This document shows, in pieces, positions 61,153 through 64,000 of a stretch of DNA of 64,000 nt; positions within the stretch are counted from its first letter, which is position 1, and every line of letters begins with the position of its first letter. The notes below the pieces were generated by a model. It did not search any database, was not told the DNA's origin, and saw only the letters and a program-made list of their open reading frames with translations. Both the position numbers and the translations under genes were made by a program. Where the stretch lies: the NCBI GenBank assembly GCA_947245585.1, contig CAMXPV010000003.1, positions 52,950 to 116,949 on the forward strand, written 5' to 3'. This DNA comes from an uncultured Lachnospiraceae bacterium (GTDB lineage: Bacteria > Bacillota > Clostridia > Lachnospirales > Lachnospiraceae).

Positions 61153-62958
61153 TTATACAGAGAACTGCTCGACACCGCCTACCAGATGATCCACATCGCT
61201 CTTCAAATCCTCTACCATTTCCTTTGATCTTGCCACAATCTGCCCTAACTCTTCAGTCATAGCGGATGTTTCTTCGGAAGAAGCCGCGTTGTCCTGTGCC
61301 AGACCGTTTAACGTATCAAGCACCGTGGTGATTCCCTGCCGCTGAACCTCTATCTCCTCCGTCATGGATTCAATATTTACAATGGATGCCATACACTGAT
61401 CCAGATTGGTATACAACTCCTTAAAAATGCTCTGGGTATCATTCAATACATTCACCTGGCGTTCCACCGTTCCATTCACTTTCTCCATAATCTGCAGTGA
61501 CTGTACGGACTTATTTACCAGATCATTGATAATATTGGAGATTTCGCTCACCGACTGCGCCGATTGGTTTGCCAACGCGCCAATCTCCGTCGCCACTACG
61601 GCAAAGCCTTTGCCGCTCTCTCCGGCACGCGCCGCCTCAATGGAAGCGTTCAGGGCAAGCAGATTTGTCTGATCTGCAATGGCATCAATCAGTCCGGCAG
61701 CCTGCTTGATCGCATCCGCCGCCTCATTGGTCGCCTCAGCCTGCTGCTGCATGCTGATCACATCCTCTTTCGTCCGCATATTTGCCTCCACCAACTCCTG
61801 CAGCTTGTCCGAGCACTGTCTGCTCAGATTCCTCATGGAATCGGAGTTATCCCGCAGATCCGCCACTTCTTTGGTGGTTCTGTCAATTCCCTCCGCAATC
61901 TTGCCCACTTCCCCGGTGGCATCGGAGGTGGAAGCCGCCTGCGTGGTAATATTCTTAGCGATATCCTCCACCGCAATATCCACCTCACCGATGGATTTTT
62001 CCATCTGATGGAAACTGTTTTCAAACTCCACGGTCATATTTTCTATATTGCGTGAGGTATCAGCAATCGCCGTAATTAAACTATTGATCTTCTGTCTGGC
62101 TGTATTCAGGCTGTCCGCCGCCACGCCCATCTCATTTCTCTGCTTTACAACCACGTCCGCCGTCAGATCGCCTTCCGAAATGCTGACCGCAAAATCTTTC
62201 ACCCTGCGAAGAGGCACTACCAAAAATTCTCCGACAACAAAAGATACTGCCACAGTGATCAACAGCAGAATCACACAACAGCCCGCCATGAGAATACAGG
62301 AGTTGCGAAACTCTTTGACAATTGAATTCTTGATTCCCTGCATCTCCTCTTCCATATCATCCACATAGTTACCCGTGGAAATTGCCCATCCCCAAGGCTC
62401 AAAGTAACCGGAATAAGCCACCTTTGGCGCCACAGTCACACCGTCTGCCTTGGTAAAATAAAATTCATTATAGCCGCCCTTTTCCCCTGACTGACAGACC
62501 TTCATGATTTCCTGAATGATCATGATACCGTTCTGGTCTTCCAGATCATACCTGTTATTTCCCTCCTGCTCAGGAAGGATCGGGTGCATAATCAGTATGT
62601 AATCCTTGTCGTCAATCCAGAAATAACCGCTCTGATCATCGCGGTAACGCATGGCGCGGACAATTTCGGCCGCCTCGTGCTTGGCCTCCTCCTCCGTCAG
62701 CTCCCCTGTTCCTACTTTATCATATTCCGCCTGCAAAATCGTCAGCACACTCTGCACCTGCGATTTGATTTCCGTCCGATACCCGTCGTCCATCGCCTTT
62801 GCATACTCGTCATAAGCGCCGTTGGAAATATTTCGGATCGTCATGACACCGATTGCGCCAACCACCACTCCTATGACAATGCCAAGCGATGCACAGACCA
62901 AAACCAATGTGGTTTTCAGGCTTTTTACCTTTCCCTGATGTTCCTTCAAAGTCAACAC
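61153..62958 (-). CDS. Methyl-accepting chemotaxis protein with Cache sensor
   Basis: 601 residues. Membrane helix 1 (17-41), a single Cache-type sensor (about 45-205, with [22 protein letters not shown] and [15 protein letters not shown]), helix 2 (about 213-240), HAMP (240-292), then the signalling domain with the conserved tip [35 protein letters not shown] (quoted in parts). It should report small ligands, often organic acids, to CheA. Implies a chemotaxis system elsewhere in the genome. Confidence 0.94.
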   Translation of the reverse strand: MLTLKEHQGKVKSLKTTLVLVCASLGIVIGVVVGAIGVMTIRNISNGAYDEYAKAMDDGYRTEIKSQVQSVLTILQAEYDKVGTGELTEEEAKHEAAEIVRAMRYRDDQSGYFWIDDKDYILIMHPILPEQEGNNRYDLEDQNGIMIIQEIMKVCQSGEKGGYNEFYFTKADGVTVAPKVAYSGYFEPWGWAISTGNYVDDMEEEMQGIKNSIVKEFRNSCILMAGCCVILLLITVAVSFVVGEFLVVPLRRVKDFAVSISEGDLTADVVVKQRNEMGVAADSLNTARQKINSLITAIADTSRNIENMTVEFENSFHQMEKSIGEVDIAVEDIAKNITTQAASTSDATGEVGKIAEGIDRTTKEVADLRDNSDSMRNLSRQCSDKLQELVEANMRTKEDVISMQQQAEATNEAADAIKQAAGLIDAIADQTNLLALNASIEAARAGESGKGFAVVATEIGALANQSAQSVSEISNIINDLVNKSVQSLQIMEKVNGTVERQVNVLNDTQSIFKELYTNLDQCMASIVNIESMTEEIEVQRQGITTVLDTLNGLAQDNAASSEETSAMTEELGQIVARSKEMVEDLKSDVDHLVGGVEQFSV

Positions 62959-63064
62959 TTCCTTCCCTCTTTTTACGGTTCTATCTATGTAAAATATCTC
63001 TCAAATATTATACACCTGTCCTCTTTTTCATTCAAGTATTGATTATGTGGTTCGCGCTTGACGC

Positions 63065-63092
63065 TTGATTTCCTGCTGACATGATATATAAT
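63065..63092 (+). promoter_or_regulatory. Promoter of the hemerythrin gene
   Basis: TTGATT (63065-63070), 16 bp, TATAAT (63087-63092), 34 nt before the ATG; AGAAGGAGGG follows as ribosome site. Confidence 0.65.
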
Positions 63093-63126
63093 AGAAATAG
63101 AGTTACATAGAAGGAGGGCGTTTGAT

Positions 63127-63936
63127 ATGTATCATTTTACAGAGGACTGCCTGATCGGCGTGGAGCAAATTGACGCCGAACACAGAGAACTGTTTCGGAT
63201 CATAAACGAAACTCAGGATTTACTGGACAATCAGATTATCAGCGACAAATATGACCGTATTGTAGAGATGGTGGAGCGTCTCGAGCAGTATGCGGAAGAA
63301 CACTTTGCACACGAAGAGGACTACATGGAAAGCATCCATCATCCGGAGTTGAATCTGCAGAAGCGTCAGCATCTCTTCTTTCGTGATAAAATCAACGGCA
63401 TCACCAACTCCTTTTCTTCCGATCACGAACAGCAGGCGATATTGGAAGATTTGCTCCGCTATCTTGTCACCTGGCTGTACCGTCATATCATCAGTTCCGA
63501 TCTGATGATCGGCAAGCTGAAACCCTCGGATGAATGGACGGCACCGGAGTTCACTGAAAAGTATCACACCGGTATCGCAATCGTCGACAAGGAGCACAAA
63601 GAGCTGTTCCGCATCATCGGGGATGTATACCGCGTGATGACCGACGAAATGGCATTGGACAAATATGACGAGATTGTAAGACTTCTGGAAGAGCTGAAAG
63701 AATACACAAAATTCCATTTTCAGGATGAAGAGTTCTACATGGAAAGCATTCAATACGAAGGACTGGAAGCCCAGAAAAGAGCTCATGAAGCGTTCGTATC
63801 CAGACTGGAAGAAACCGATCTGGAACATGTGGACGAAAACCAACAGGAAACGTTGGAGGAGCTGATGGAATTTCTGACGGAGTGGTTGGTAAACCACATA
63901 CTAAACAGCGACAAAAAAATCGGACAGGGGCGCTAA
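63127..63936 (+). CDS. Tandem two-domain hemerythrin
   Basis: 269 residues containing two bacteriohemerythrin domains (about 3-130 and 138-266). Expected iron ligands are present in both: His19, His59, Glu63, His82, His120, Asp125, and His157, His197, Glu201, His220, His257, Asp262. The first His of the usual HxxxH pair is Gln in both domains (Gln78 and Gln216, as QKRQH and QKRAH). Hemerythrins bind O2 or NO at a diiron site. In an anaerobe the protein may sense or scavenge oxygen; its gene sits next to a chemoreceptor gene, divergently arranged. Confidence 0.9.
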   Translation: MYHFTEDCLIGVEQIDAEHRELFRIINETQDLLDNQIISDKYDRIVEMVERLEQYAEEHFAHEEDYMESIHHPELNLQKRQHLFFRDKINGITNSFSSDHEQQAILEDLLRYLVTWLYRHIISSDLMIGKLKPSDEWTAPEFTEKYHTGIAIVDKEHKELFRIIGDVYRVMTDEMALDKYDEIVRLLEELKEYTKFHFQDEEFYMESIQYEGLEAQKRAHEAFVSRLEETDLEHVDENQQETLEELMEFLTEWLVNHILNSDKKIGQGR

Positions 63937-63957
63937 GATAACGCCCCTCAGACTGTC

Positions 63958-63997
63958 AAAGAACCCCTGTTATGCAGCAGCACAGCAGAGGTTCTTT
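63958..63997 (+). terminator. Terminator of the hemerythrin gene
   Basis: AAAGAACC-CTG pairs with CAG-GGTTCTTT with one mismatch, followed by a T run at the window end. Confidence 0.82.
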
Positions 63998-64000
63998 TTT

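Noticed and set aside
1-64000. tRNA, rRNA or CRISPR loci
   Set aside because: No tRNA-like cloverleaf, rRNA sequence or regularly spaced repeats were noticed on reading; a tRNAscan or CRISPR finder run would settle this.

Overview
The window looks like core chromosome of an anaerobic, low-to-mid GC member of the Clostridia, most likely Lachnospiraceae. This rests on Bacillota-type gene orders (ylxM-ffh-rpsP-khpA-rimM-trmD; rplS-lepB-rbgA-lepB-rnhB-ylqG-ylqH-yraN; yceD-rpmF-plsX-acpP-rnc-smc-ftsY), a tyrosine T-box leader, ferredoxin-dependent indolepyruvate oxidoreductase, hemerythrin and chemoreceptor genes, and strong Shine-Dalgarno sites. Most genes lie on the minus strand. No tRNA, rRNA, CRISPR array, prophage or insertion sequence was seen. 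The organism call is an inference from gene content.

Layout. 1-3504: partial leuB, a lipoprotein, yajC, tgt and a VanY-like carboxypeptidase (all minus). 3505-5161: a pyrimidine-rich gap, then aroC (+). 5206-10600: DUF3737 protein, membrane-anchored GH25 lysozyme, DRE-TIM aldolase, tyrS and its T-box. 10601-12064: a secreted protein behind a promoter-like element with a G9 tract, and an XRE regulator. 12182-20034: a seven-gene operon (thioesterase, acyl-CoA ligase, Na+/solute symporter, iorA, iorB, paaK, ACT protein), read as an arylacetate / aromatic 2-oxoacid module, with an inverted repeat inside its promoter. 20164-22188: MoxR ATPase plus CoxE-like VWA protein. 22219-29018: metF and an NSS transporter (+), der-plsY-gpsA (-), prs (+). 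29035-32622: response regulator and a very large sensor kinase. 32718-39259: pgeF, yraN, ylqH, ylqG, rnhB, lepB, rbgA, lepB, rplS. 39383-41468: an accessory patch between rplS and trmD. 41644-45277: the SRP/ribosome-maturation operon. 45351-51366: polytopic membrane protein, TauE permease, a structured 5' leader with a PocR-chemoreceptor, DUF1905-C39 protein, second GH25 protein, YitT protein. 51409-60053: ilvA and the yceD-to-ftsY operon. 60221-64000: MerR regulator, chemoreceptor, double-domain hemerythrin.

The most unusual material is in four places. (1) Two paralogous secreted proteins (10601-11470 and 40424-41272) both carry the same CC-G9-TATA element upstream, and a tail remnant of a third copy is left at 39383-39421. 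(2) A compact ADP-ribosyltransferase-like toxin/antitoxin candidate (DUF3990/DUF3791) sits directly against that remnant and splits the usual trmD-rplS linkage. (3) The 5' leader at 47651-47790 can fold into a closed multi-arm RNA in front of a PocR-domain signalling protein. (4) The arylacetate operon has an 8-bp perfect inverted repeat (ACTTTAAC-N10-GTTAAAGT) covering both core promoter elements.

All family names come from reading protein motifs by eye; no database search was run. Where start codons differ from the ORF track, they were chosen by Shine-Dalgarno placement and family length.
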